A DNA stretch of 64,000 nt from contig BSDZ01000089.1 in assembly GCA_030268105.1 (NCBI GenBank), forward strand, positions 1,860,001-1,924,000. The letters run 5' to 3'. A program made the translations under genes and the position numbers. Of this stretch, positions 1 to 11,823 are shown piece after piece (position 1 is the stretch's first letter; each line of letters starts with the position of its first letter). The notes under the pieces are model-generated. The model made no database searches. It was not told where the DNA came from and worked only from the letters and a program-made list of their open reading frames with translations. The DNA comes from Volvox africanus (lineage: Eukaryota > Chlorophyta > Chlorophyceae > Chlamydomonadales > Volvocaceae).

Positions 1-455
1 ACAAGAGAAGGTTGTGTCATTGCCGGAAGCTACTTCCTCCCGAATGCGGCCGGACCTTGTTCCTACGCGCCAGGCCTAATAGAGGCCCCAAGCCGGAGCC
101 CCCGAGGTCGGCCCAGCGGCTCTTTGCGTATGGGGAGCGGCGTCCCAGCATATGGCCGACCGCCCAACTCTTTTTCCCCGCTCCTCTCCCCCGCTCATGC
201 TGTGTATGCGTGTATCGCCGGTTGGCGTCCAAGCCCCGCTCTTCCCTCGGGAGACGAATCCGTTTCCTGTCCGGCCGAATGCCTTCCGTTCCGCACTGAT
301 GCCCCCAACCCCCCAAAAGCCTACTTATGGGTAGCTCCCTGCTCTCGATGCCGTATTTCCGGCTTGGGATGCGTCTTGTTGACCCCCGCACCTCTCCCGC
401 ACCCTCCGTATTACTCACCTCGGCAATCTCTTTCCTCCAACTCTGTGTCATTCAG
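1..455. other. intron or upstream sequence of CYP97C; no exon recognised
   Basis: The first CYP97C exon that I can align starts at 456, in the middle of the protein. The N-terminal half must therefore be encoded upstream of the window. I found no P450-like peptide in 1-455. The stretch just before 456 is pyrimidine-rich and ends in cag, as expected for a 3' splice site, so this is probably intron. Confidence 0.5.
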
Positions 456-3400
456 GGCTCCGCGGTGGTGGACATGGAGTCGGAGTTCCTGTCCCTCGGT
501 CTGGACATCATCGGGCTGGGGGTCTTCAACTACGACTTCGGCTCGATAACCTCCGAATCGCCCGTCATCAAGGTGCGCTGTGTCGCAGCTGTGACCTCCG
601 TTCCTGGAGGTATGCTGTGCAAGGACAGATTTCATGCAGTGAAATACACTACACCTATAGGTATATGTATATGTGTACGTGTAGGACTGCGTGTAAGGCC
701 CAGGCGGATTGGGTAGCTGGAGGTGCACCGATGCTTGTGTATAATGGTAAAGGGGCTCGTATGTGATGATGACCCGACGGATGCAAGGGTGGAGGGTGGA
801 GGGAAGGGGGAAGCGAGTCGTTGTCCTTTCGGCGGTGTACAGTGCCCGTGTTCTCGCGCCTTTCATAAGCTCCTTCCCCAGCCTGTGTCTGGGCGCACAT
901 AGATGTATGACTACATGCAATCTGACAACTTGGCACCCTAATGGTCAGTGGCCCCTAAAATGACTCCATTCAGGCTGTGTACGGCGTTTTGAAGGAGGCC
1001 GAGCACCGGTCAACATTTTACCTGCCGTACTGGAATTTGCCGTTAGCTGACGTTCTGGTGCCCCGTCAGGCTAAGTTCAGGTGCGCCTTTCGTGTAGGTG
1101 TGTATGTTTGCGTGTGTGCATGTGCAGTGTGTTACATATCTCATCGGCCTGACATTCATGATGACGTCAGCGAGTGCTCCGTGCTCACCGCCAATGCCAA
1201 ATAGAGTCCGCCCATCTTGATCACCGAATTGCTAATCTCCCAGCCAATATTGCTACTATGGCACCAAAACGGATCCTCCTCCTCCAGAGAGTGTGGGTTC
1301 ATTGTAGACGGTTTGCTGTTGGAACGGTCCAAAAGACTCCCAAACGCCGTCAGTGCTCAGTACCCCGTTCCATGAAGACGGCAACCAGGTGTTGCTGCTC
1401 GTGACTGCCGTTTGCGGACAATCCCACCGAGCTGTCATTACCGTGCCAAACACACACTTTCCCCCTCCACGCCCTCCGTATGCTGGCACACCTACTTCTC
1501 ACTCTTTCCCGTCTCGTTGCAATCGTCCGGCTCTTCCTTCTCTTCTCCCCCTTGCTCCGCGATTGTCCCCTATTGCCTGCCCTGACTTAACCCCTTGACA
1601 TGACTGCAGCATCACATCTCGCAGGGCCCACTGCCCACAGAGCTACAAACCAGGCCGCGGCTTTGCACACGTCGGTACGCCTCCATCTGATTCTGATGTT
1701 ACCCCCATTCGCGATACCTGCATAGCAGTGCGTATACGTTACGGCGACACAGGTCTGTGTCCGTGTCCCCGCGTCCTTCCTGTCTCCTCTCTTCCCTTGT
1801 TTAGGCAAGACCTGCGTGTCATCAACGACTGCCTGGACGGCCTCATCCGGCAAGCCCAGGACACCCGCGTGGAGGAGGATGCAGAGGCGCTGCAGAACAG
1901 GGACTACTCCAAGGCAAGGCCATTTTTCTTACCAACCAACCAACCGACCAACCCATAATCACTCTTTATTTCACAAGTCGTTTCCCGAGTCACAGATATG
2001 GCCACTTAGCTAGCCATCTTGCTCGCTTCACAATCATTGTGGACTCGCGCTCCTGGATCAATCGTGATGATGCAAACTCGCCTACTGGAGTTAGTTCCTC
2101 AAGAAGCCCCTCCTAGATTATTGAGTGCAACTGGTTTGCTTTTGCGTAACGGGTACATGGATATTTTCCTAGTCCCCTCTTCCCTCCTCCCCTTACCCCG
2201 GACTGGCTTCCCGCTATCATCACCTTCATCTCTTGATGTTGCTTGGACGAATCAGGCGGTGTGCTCAACGGCTCCTCCTCCGGACTCAATCTCCACACTT
2301 TCTCTCTTCGGTCCTCCTCCTCCCCCAGCAGTGCACGTGACTTGTCCAGCTTTGTGCTTCCGCGCCTAAGCTCCGTTCCTGTGAGCGTCCCTCCCTCGTA
2401 CCATCACTGCGATCCTTGCCTCCCGTCCTGCAGCTTCGCGACCCCTCCCTGCTCCGCTTCCTGGTGGACATGCGCGGCGAGGACGTCACCAACAAGCAGC
2501 TGAGGGACGACCTGATGACGATGCTCATCGCGGGACACGAGACCACTGCAGCGGTGCTCACGTGGGCGCTGTTCTGCCTTGTGCAGGCGCCAGAGGTTGA
2601 GGCCCGAGTGCTGGAGGAGGTGGACAGAGTAGTTGGGGACAGGGTGCCCAGTGAGTAATGGGAATGTCGTCATGTGTGGTGGGGGAGGGAGGGAGGGAGC
2701 GCGAATGATTGCGGGTACAGCCGCTAGAGGCAAGAGGTGGGAAGGGTTACAAAGCCAGGGAAAAGCGGGAAATGCAAGCGGGTTGCAAAGCGCACTGTGC
2801 CTGGGTGGTCGGGGGCATGGGGGTCGTAGCCCCTTTCCTGGCTTGTGCACTAACCCACCCACTCAGAGCCGGCTTATCTTGCCTGAACATGAAGGTTGGT
2901 GAGGGAGGTGGGGAACATGAGAGTAATTGGTAATATGCCCCTTGCCTCTGCCATACATAGCCCTGGAGAATATCAAGGCCATGCCGTACCTCCGCGCGAC
3001 GCTGGGCGAGTCTCTGCGCATGTACCCGCAGCCTCCCATCCTCATCCGCCGGGCGCTGGGAGAGGACGTTCTGCCTCCCGGACTGCGAGGCGACCCGTCA
3101 GGCTACCCTATCGGCAAGGGCGCTGACCTATTCATCTCCGTGTGGAACCTTCACAGGCGAGTGGGGGCAACAGAGCGGTAACAGTGAAAGGGGGGCCCCG
3201 GTGGGAGAAGGGAGGCCGGGAACACCTGCTTGAGGACCAAGGCTCGGTACCCAACCTGGAAACATCTTTACCTCATGATTGTCGCGCCTAGACATATACT
3301 TGCATTTCCGGTTCCTCACCTGGCTAGCCATCTCCTCCCTCTCTTCTACAGGTCCCCCTATCTGTGGAGGGATCCTGACACGTTCCGCCCCGAGCGCTTC

Positions 3401-4378
3401 TTTGAGACGTTCGCAAATCCCGACTTCGGGGGAAAATGGGCGGGTGAGTTGAGGAAACTGGGCGGGCGCCATCGGCACGAAGCATTTGGAAGGGCCTTGG
3501 ACTCTTTTCCTTATCCTAACATATTTACTTAGCACTTGCTGCACTGGCCCCACTGCCTGCTGTGTCATTAGCCCGATGTTCGGCTCCATCCATCCCAATT
3601 GAGGTGGCAGGCCTGAGGGAAGTTTTCGCCCCCTCATCCGGGTCCAACCTATCTTCCTGCTTGCCCCTCCCCCTCCAGGCTACCGTCCGGATGCTGTTAC
3701 TGGAGGTGCAGCGCTGTATCCAAATGAGGTGTCATCGGATTTCGCCTTCATTCCCTTCGGGGGCGGCGCGCGCAAGTGCTTGGGAGACCAGTTTGCAATG
3801 TTCGAGGCCACGGTGGCGATGGCCATGCTGGTGCGGAGGTTCAACTTCCGGCTGGCGGTGCCGCCGGGGAAGGTGCGTGGGCGATCAGGAAGAAGGGGAG
3901 GGAAGCGGGCAGATGTGGATGGCTGTGACTTGGCTAAGGGACCCGTGGGGGACGGGTGGGGAGGCTAGATACTGCTTGCAGATGGTGACAGAAGACCGGT
4001 TTGAGCATCCGCGGAAAAGGGGAGATGGCTGTGGTAAGTGCTGGTAGCGCTGGCGAGAGCCATACAAAGAGTGGATCGTGGACTGGGAGCCCATCCATCC
4101 ACCCATAATGGGGCCGTTCCGCCCTGGTGCTGCTTTGTCCTGGTGCTGCTTACTTGCCGGGTTCCTGCTCCCATTGCTGCTGTACTGCGCTTGCTGTTGC
4201 CGTTGCTTTCCAATTCAGCTAGTACTGGCTGCTATCCTTCCTGCAGGTGGGCATGGCTACCGGCGCCACCATCCACACTGCCAACGGCTTGCTCATGAAG
4301 GTGACACGCCGCATTCCCCCACCGACCGGCGGTCAGGCGTCACCTCAACAGCAGGCGCGGGAGCCCGTCGCAGTGTGA
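456..4378 (+). CDS. CYP97C: CYP97C carotenoid epsilon-ring hydroxylase (3' part)
   Basis: Cytochrome P450 of the CYP97C (LUT1) type, a plastid enzyme that hydroxylates the epsilon ring of carotenes on the way to lutein. Eight exons are visible: 456-572, 974-1080, 1805-1913, 2434-2650, 2961-3156, 3352-3443, 3679-3872 and 4247-4378 (TGA). All junctions keep frame. The I-helix motif AGHETT, ExxR as ESLR, PERF, and the haem loop [10 protein letters not shown] with its Cys ligand are all present. The peptide [20 protein letters not shown] near the visible start, with VPRQ and LYPNE further on, fits CYP97C better than CYP97A or CYP97B. Introns after 1913 and 3156 begin with GC instead of GT. The N-terminal half, including any transit peptide, lies before the window. 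Membership of CYP97C is firm; enzyme activity is inferred from the family. Confidence 0.95.
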
Positions 4379-5675
4379 GGGTGAACAAAAGCTCGAGGGA
4401 TGGCCGGGGTTATATGGAGCTATGTTAGGCAAGCCGTCATTGCTTCACCTTCCTTCGCCCGGACTCCAGAGCATTAGCCGCGATATAGAGACCTTGTGGT
4501 CTCTACGGCCGTCAGCCGGTAGTTTATCAGGCATCTGCTGTTTCCCTTCCGTTCTCAGCACATGAGAAGGACCTGGTCGGTGTGAATATTATGGTGCGAG
4601 GTAATGTAGCCTATCGTGACTGCACCATCGCGGAGAGATGGGGTGATGTAGGACGGCCTCCTGCAGAGAGGTTAGGGTTAGGGGGACCCCAGCGGACGGG
4701 CTGAGAAAACGATCAAGAGGTGCAGCTGGCAGTGTGGGGTGGTTGTGTAGGATGGCAGTAAGGGAAAAGACGGCGACTCACACGAGACAGTACATGTCAA
4801 GGCTGCGTAAGCATAGTGGTAGTAGTCTTACGGATGAGACTGGAGGGGTTATGATGGCGTGCGCACGCATAGGAGACATTGGATTCTCCACAGCCCCAGG
4901 TCCTCGTGACGATGCCCCTCTACCATCCGGGGCGAGGCATTACGTTGACAAGTCATCTCACAGAGCAAATCCAGCAGAACCCAGCCCGCAGCTCGGGGCT
5001 ATCGTATAATGGATATGATATGAAACTGCCGGGCCATCCTACTGTCAAGTGTGGGAAGGATTTTTGTGTGCCCACTCTGGAGTCTTAACTTGAAAAAGGG
5101 GGGAGAGTGAAGGGCGGAAGGTATGGCTATGTTTGGTTCTATATGGACTGCGGTGGGATGGGCAGCTGCGGACCCTGCGGTGTCAGGTGTCAGAAATCAG
5201 GATTGTTGCGAGTACATATATATTTGTGTGTGTGTTGCAATATTCATATATGTGAAGTGGTGCGCTATTCAGCCCATCGCCACCCCTTGGTGCTACGGCC
5301 ATGGCCACGGTCACCATCAGGCCTCAGCCTTTACTTCCGCTCGCTCCAAGCAAGAGACCTTTAACCCCACTTTCCTTTATAACCACGTCAGGGTCGATGA
5401 ATGATACAGCCTTTAAACAACAATAAGCATCATGACTCGGCAAACAAAACCGATGGCTCAACATAACCATCTAGCAATCCGGCTAGCTAGCGTAGGAGAA
5501 TAAGTATGTATCGTCGGGTGCACGTCCTGCAGAACCACCCCAGCTGGATCAGAGCCGAATGCCCCCACGCTGAACACACGGCTCTGTGATTCCCTTGGCA
5601 GCCCTTAGGAAGTCTGCCAAGAAAGGGCGCCTCTTGCGATGCCCCTCAAGCGATGCGGCCTTGATGGACGCCGTC
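4379..5675. other. intergenic region, 3' flank of CYP97C
   Basis: It holds the 3' untranslated region of CYP97C and spacer. No convincing exon, RNA gene or repeat was found. A two-unit telomere-like GGTTAGGG stretch at 4670-4685 is too short to mean anything. Confidence 0.5.
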
Positions 5676-6881
5676 CCTCACCGATTGGAGCCATAGAGCC
5701 CCATCAGCTTGAGCTGCATGTACGATATTGCTGGAGCTGCAGCCTGCTCCTTCCCAAACGCAACAACTGGATTGTGCTCGAGGTCTAAAGGAGGCAGCGT
5801 GTGGGGAGGGGTCGGGTAGGGCAGAGCGCATGTTTTAGTGCCAAAAATTAATGCAGCGGGAGCTGTGCTTAGATATGCAGGCACAATGGCCATCTGCAGT
5901 ACCGTGCACCTCGCTAGCTAGCAAGAAATGCAGCACGTCCGCACCAAACTTACTTCCTTCGCGAACAGCTTCTGCCAGCGTCGGCTCAAGCGTCTTGGCG
6001 AACGCCTCAACCTCCGCCCAGGACGACCACTGCTGCTCCCCCGCCCAGGACCGGCACTCCTGCAGACCCCATCAGGTGGCAGCCGCCGCTCTGGGGTTTT
6101 TGGGTGCGCTGCTGGCTGCATGGGCTCCGCGGCCGGGTACAGCTCCAGGGTTTGCTGTGCAGCCTCGTCAATGGAAATCAAAGTGGCAGCAGCATCTGCA
6201 GCGTCCACCGAAGAAGGCAGACGCGTGGCGCCCGTAACAGGACAGCTGGCGGTAGGGATGATGGCGAATTTGGTGGTGATGCTGCTGCCCTCCAGGTCTG
6301 TAGAAGCCGTGCAAAGGCCCTCCTGGCCTCCATCGTGGCGGCCTCGGATGCTCAAGTTGCGCAATCAAATCTGACACCTGCAGATAAAGGACAGTATTCA
6401 GCAATTGGCGGGTTCCGTAATCATTCCGTAATCATCAGTTCGCCCCGCTCTCCAGCTGCGGTTCCTGCTAGCAGAGAATGAGATACCGAAAAAAGCCACC
6501 AGTTAACGCACTGTGCAACATTTGAGTGCGTAAACGTGGAGCACGTGCGTAGCCATCTATGTCTGAGTTACCAAAAAATTTTCGATGTGTTTGAGAGAGA
6601 GTACTGAACGTCCAAACACATTCGCCATTTTGTGTCGAGATCCGCTTGTGACTACACTTCTTCACTTAGTCACGCAAATGACCGACGACGACCCCATCCG
6701 CAGGCTGCCCTACAGGTTTGCCGTCCATGCAGCTGGTGGTGCTCATAACGCTGTCGTTATCGCTAATAATGCTGTTGCTGTTCGGGATTGTGAAGATCCT
6801 TTCAGTAGCAAGGTCCTTAGGCTCGAAGCCAAGTTTCCCCAACAGCGAGATCATGGCTGACGCCTGAACAGCCGGGTCGTG
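5676..6881 (-). CDS. unrecognised protein, several exons, possibly frameshifted
   Basis: Minus-strand coding potential without a family match. A plausible first exon runs from an ATG near 6869 (MISLLGKLGFEP...). A cag acceptor then sits near 6384, where an open frame starts VSDLIAQLEHP. Next comes a good-looking frame with ITTKFAIIPTASCPVTGATR and SIDEAAQQTLELYPA (about 6310-6120), then AEVEAFAKTLEPTLAEAVRE (about 6015-5955). The last exon has a clean acceptor near 5793 and reads PVVAFGKEQAAAPAISYMQL to a TGA at 5676. The final exon joins in frame to the previous one. Between about 6380 and 6060 the likely frame changes twice without an obvious intron, which suggests small indels, sequencing errors or a decaying gene. 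Boundaries are approximate and no function is proposed. Confidence 0.35.
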
Positions 6882-6917
6882 GGGCCCGGTAAGGGGCCCG
6901 GTAATCGAAGAGTCCAA

Positions 6918-8635
6918 TGAAGCACTAGTGCAAACTTCTCAGATTTATCGCTGAATCAATGACCCGAAGGATTTGTTTATTGGCATGCTGTTGTGTCGAC
7001 AGACCAAAGCCTATTCTTTGGAGTCTCAATGTGGAGTCTCTCTGAATTCGTATGCAATTATAGTGAATGGTTTCAGAAAAGCTAGTTCAGGTATAAATGG
7101 GTAACAGAGGGTGTGCTATGATTATAAAGAGCGACGGAGCATAAAGATGTGTAAAGGTGAGAGTTTCACAGCTTTCACTTATCCGGCCGATACACTGGTG
7201 CAAAGTAATTTAAATGGCAATGTAAAGGTTGTTCCATGTGGCGCTGAGACCACCGTAATATCATAGCCGGACCCGCTGTTGGTGACTTCGGGCCGTACAT
7301 TGGAACACGAGGTTATGTAGGGTCAATTCAAAGGGTTTCTTGAGCTTTGTATACACAGGATTTTCAATTAGTGTAAACAGAGCTCGCGTGAATTTGCGAG
7401 AACATCAACACCGCAAGAGTGTGTTTCAAGGATTTTTTCTTACCGATTCCGAGGCCCCAAGAGCCCAAGAAGCCTAATGACATAGGTGTTGCGTTATGTT
7501 GTTCTTCATCAAGCTTGATTGTCTGGTTCTGGGGTGTAGATGTCCGTTGGGGGCATGCGCCAATTTCTAAATTGTTTCGGGTGCTGCGTGTTGTAGTATC
7601 CTGACACCATCACGACCTCGAGCGTGCCCCTCAGCGCTTCAGGATAGGAAGTCCAGGCCGACGCAAAGCACCGCACGCCATTTCCTATCAGGGCTGAGCA
7701 GCGTGTAATATTGCTGGTGACAGGTGCTGTGAGGTTGATTTTGTAATACGTTGTGACGACTTAGGAATCATCACAATGTGTACCGAGAAATTGTACAATC
7801 TATCAACAGTGGCTGATTTAAGATACCTCTAAATATGTGGCGCCGTTCTTGCCTATGGGAATGAACTATAAGTGGTGGTGTCGCACCACCAAGGGTGCCT
7901 ATGCGGTAAGAAGGGCGACGAAGGCGCACCTGGAACCCCCGGACCTATCCAGACGGCTCGTGCCGGGCAGCATGTGCACGCATGTGCATATCCCGGAACG
8001 GCCTCCGGATGGCCGTGGTGACACATTAAGACACATATTGAATTCCTGCAAGCTGCATCTGCAAATCTGTGAAGCACATCTACACAGGACCTATCCCATA
8101 GTCTCCCATCCCATCTAAACATCCCAGACGCCCATCTGGATTATCGTTATGAGGTTTCTAGGTATCATCCGTCTGGCATACCCTGCCAGGTGCTCCTCTG
8201 CCTAAATATTCACCAAAGGCGATGCAGCGTGGTAACAAGGTGTGTTTCCATAGCTTCCATATCAAATTTCATTCCTGTTGTTCCACAAAACTGTAAATGG
8301 TTGATGTTCTGCTTTTAGGCTGTGGACAGCCTGGAATAAGCGAGGCTTAATCTACTGAATGCAGAATGCAAACTTGCGAAATTCGAGCTTTAGTCGATTT
8401 CGTAATAGATGATAATGAATATATGTCATCAAGCAGAGATGTACGGGGTCGATACATAAAACCCATACTTTAAATTGCGTTTTCAAAGCTTTTGCTCGTC
8501 CCGCACAGAATGGCCACACGATTGAGTCATAAAACATAGGTAATAAACACTTTACGGAATGCGTTATTTTATGCCTGCGTTGTATCCTAAATTTATTATG
8601 CAAGAAGTAACATCAGTGACAGCCTAAGGTGTGCG
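6918..8635. other. intergenic region
   Basis: AT-richer than the neighbouring genes, with only short open frames and none with recognisable similarity. It should contain the promoters of the minus-strand gene at 5.7-6.9 kb and of the SDR gene starting at 8636. I could not pick out specific sites. Confidence 0.4.
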
Positions 8636-10949
8636 ATGTTGCGCCGCTTGGCTAACCACTGGCCCACTTGCTCAGCCAGCCTGCGGCGAAGCGATTTAAG
8701 CTTAAAGTTTAGATGTAGCTACGGTACTGAGGCTTCTGCATCCTCCTCACCAGGTGCGTATAAATTGAGTGGCTCACACCGTTGGGAAAGCACTATTACA
8801 TGCCGGGGTATGGCGCGGTAATATTGTGTCCCTCGTCGCCAGTCAGTCCGGGAATCACTTTACCGACACGAAGTGTTATACTTACGGCATTTTAAGTTGG
8901 TTCCCTGAACCCAAGCATTCCTTAAGCGTGAGTCACAGTCGAGTCCAGGTTAAATCAGCCCGACACATTCCGTACAGGAAGCCCGACACCAACTATCCAT
9001 CTGTCTTCATAGTGGGTATCAAGATGCTTGTGTGGCCAGTATTCCTTGCCTGAAATGCTGAAGCCTAGATATTAGAGCTCATTTGAGGCGGCATAAGGTG
9101 TAGTGTTGGCGACCCTCCCCCATATCATCTCATCAGTGTACGTGGTATTCGGCGCTTATGGCGGCATCGGCTCTGAGCTATGTGCCCGACTGGCTCAACA
9201 GCCTGGCGCCGTGGTGGCGCTGGTGGGGCGCGACATGGCCAAGCTCGAAGCATTGCGGGGTCGCATCGGCTGTGCCGGGCCAAACCTTGTGGCGGACGTA
9301 AAGGACTCCAAGCAGGTCGGAACTCTGGGATCGGGGACTTAGAGCTTGGGGTCGTGAAATTCCCTGTAAGTGGCATATCGGTTTCAGGTGCGGTGCAATT
9401 TTGCCAAACTCAATTTGACATTCAGGCCCTGTCCTCTCGTGATATCCATTCCCCTCCTCCCGGGTACACAATCTCGTTTGGTCATATCTCTGAGCGCCCT
9501 CCCCGCCGGTCCGTAATGTCTGGACGTTCCGATTATGAACCTCCTGCAACGCAGGTAGAGGAGGCGATCAGCTATACCGCGAATACTTTTGGAAAGATTG
9601 ACGGTGTAGCGAATTGCGTGGGGTCTATTGTCCTCAAGTCCGCACATGCAACCACGGATGAGGAGTTTAATCAGACCGTTCAGCTCAACCTGAATTCTTG
9701 TTTTTACATTCTCAGGTATACCGGGCCCCCCGCATCATGCCGCGTCTACTCGACTTCCTCCTCCCCTGTCACGTTTATTCTATCCAATGGGTTAAGGCGC
9801 CTATCGGCTGTGGCCTTGTGCAAGCCTTATGCAATACCGGTACCTGATGGTTTCACATCCGCCAACTTAATTGCATCAGCCATCACGCTCAAGATGCAGT
9901 CACACTCAGTCGAGAAATGTCTTGGTGTGCATTGGGATGTGTACGCATCCTTCCCGAAGCCTGTGACCGCTGTCCACACTGTACCGGGGTCGGGACTGGC
10001 AATGGGGGCTCAGCGTGTACTCTAGGATGGGAGCGTCACGTCCTCAGCAGTTGTGGCTCTGCAACAGAAGGACCGGAGGCATTCTTATGTACAGGAGTAC
10101 ACACCACCCGGTACCTGATCGTTGGCCCCGATCGGGTGCTTGTGCACAGGGCAGCCGTTAAGAAGATGATGGGGACTGGGGGCGGCTCTATTGTGTTCTG
10201 CTCTTCAGCGGTTGCTCGTCATGGCATCCCCAACCACGAGGCAATCGCGGCCGCAAAGGCTGGCGTTGTAGGTAAGTGCGACTGTGAATCCTATGAAAGT
10301 AACGAAATCATTTCTACTCCGGTTACGGGATGGCGTTTGTGTCCTCCACGCCAGTGTGGGGCGTATTTGATTTTCAGGCGCAGGGGCGCACTGCCGCGTA
10401 GGATGCAAACGTCTGCCCGTAGGATGGATGGCACACGACAGCAGTCAATGACTGGCTGCATCCTGGGTGTGAACACACACATGTGCAAACATTCATAAAT
10501 GTGCGCACACACATACGCTAACAAATGTGGACACATTCGCTCACAAATGCAATCATCTCCTCCCACGCTTGTCTTAATTTAGTGGCCGAGGGTTCCTGTA
10601 ACAGGATCCGCAGATTTCTACTCGCCCTCCATACTTTTGTCGTCATTCTCATACGCTCCCTGGTCCCGGGCGGACAGGCCTGATGTTGGGTGCCGCCGCC
10701 ACGTACGCCCCGAAGAACATTCGGATCAACTGCGTGGCCCCCGGCCTCACTCGGACACCCTTGGCGGCCCGCATCACTGCCAATGCCTCAGCACTAAAGT
10801 CCTCCGAGGCCATGCACCCGCTGAAGCGGGTGGGAGAGGCGGGGGAAGTGGCGGCCGGTCTGGAGTTCCTGCTCAACCCTAAAAATACCTTCATTACAGG
10901 CCAGGTCCTTGGCGTAGACGGTGGCCTTGGCTCGCTGAAGTCTCAGTGA
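8636..10949 (+). CDS. short-chain dehydrogenase/reductase, atypical active site
   Basis: NAD(P)-dependent oxidoreductase of the classical SDR fold, about 283 residues. Exons: 8636-8753, 9137-9315, 9555-9715, 10150-10271 and 10678-10949, all frame-consistent. Exon 1 encodes a Ser/Arg-rich N-terminus (MLRRLANHWPTCSASLRRSD) like an organelle targeting peptide. The Gly-rich cofactor motif is GAYGGIG (residues 45-51). The family usually has Ser then YxxxK. Here the Ser pair is 171-172 and the Lys is 189, but the Tyr position is Ile185 (HEAIAAAK). The C-terminal part, VAPGLTRTPLAARIT to TGQVLGVDGG, is typical of FabG-like SDRs. From memory, a bacterial SDR subgroup shares the NHEAIAAAKAG stretch, so the change looks inherited rather than decay. 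The substrate is unknown. Confidence 0.9.
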
Positions 10950-11823
10950 TAACGATGCGGATTGTTTAAGCGGAGCTGTGAAAATAGAGGTGGTTTCAAA
11001 AAGATACTCGCCTGGATGTAACACAGAACGGGTATCCACGTTTTATCCTATGATCCACAACAGCTGAAGAAACTCGATTAGAGGAGGAAGCCTGCCCACT
11101 GCTGCTGCTTGCGACGTTGATTGCTATACGTTGCTGCCATACCGTATTGCCTCATTCGAACCACTGCAATGTCCTTGAGGCTGCGCATTGAAGCTACCAC
11201 TGCATACAAGAGCCACAACCATCTCCCATGCCACTTGCGCCAGGATCACACCACGAACCCCGGCATGGAATGCGGCGCCCTCTTCTAGGGATGCGCTGAG
11301 GACAGGAACGCAAGAGGTGGACCGGGATGTTCTCAGGGCCTGCCTTGTTCCGCAAAATCGTTTGTGGCCCTGAGATAGCAACGGCCTCTGAGATGGCGAA
11401 CGATACGGCACACAGCTTATAACCATGTACAAAACCTGCCCTGCCCCAATAAGGTGCGTTTCATGCGCTTATGCAGTCCCATGTGGAGCGTAACCAGATA
11501 TAGACAACGGAGCTCGCTGAGGTCTGTTACCGGTACCACAGCCACATCAATACATTTTACCGCGTCAGTGTGACCTACAGTTGGATGTTCCGTCCGATGA
11601 AGGCGTCCGACTCATGGGGCACGGAATTTGACGCAGTGCCTGTAATGGAATGAGCAGGAGATGTGCGTGTATGTGTGTTGGAGCACGTTCTGAATCCTCG
11701 CAGCCCAGAGACTTGCCTTCACCGGCATCCTGGGGGCACATCCAAGCCTCCATCCTTCGCGCCCCTTTCAAGAAAGATTGGGATCCGGAAAGTCACTGCC
11801 GCCAGCACTGCCGCCCCAGCGCC
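10950..11823. other. spacer between convergent genes
   Basis: The SDR gene (+) and the OTU gene (-) converge here, so this should be the two 3' untranslated regions. No further gene was seen. Confidence 0.5.
11017..11021 (+). terminator. TGTAA poly(A) signal of the SDR gene
   Basis: TGTAA lies about 70 bases after the SDR stop codon. This pentamer is the common polyadenylation signal of chlorophyte algae. Confidence 0.4.

Noticed and set aside
4670..4685. telomere-like GGTTAGGGTTAGGG
   Set aside because: Only two units; too short for an interstitial telomere.
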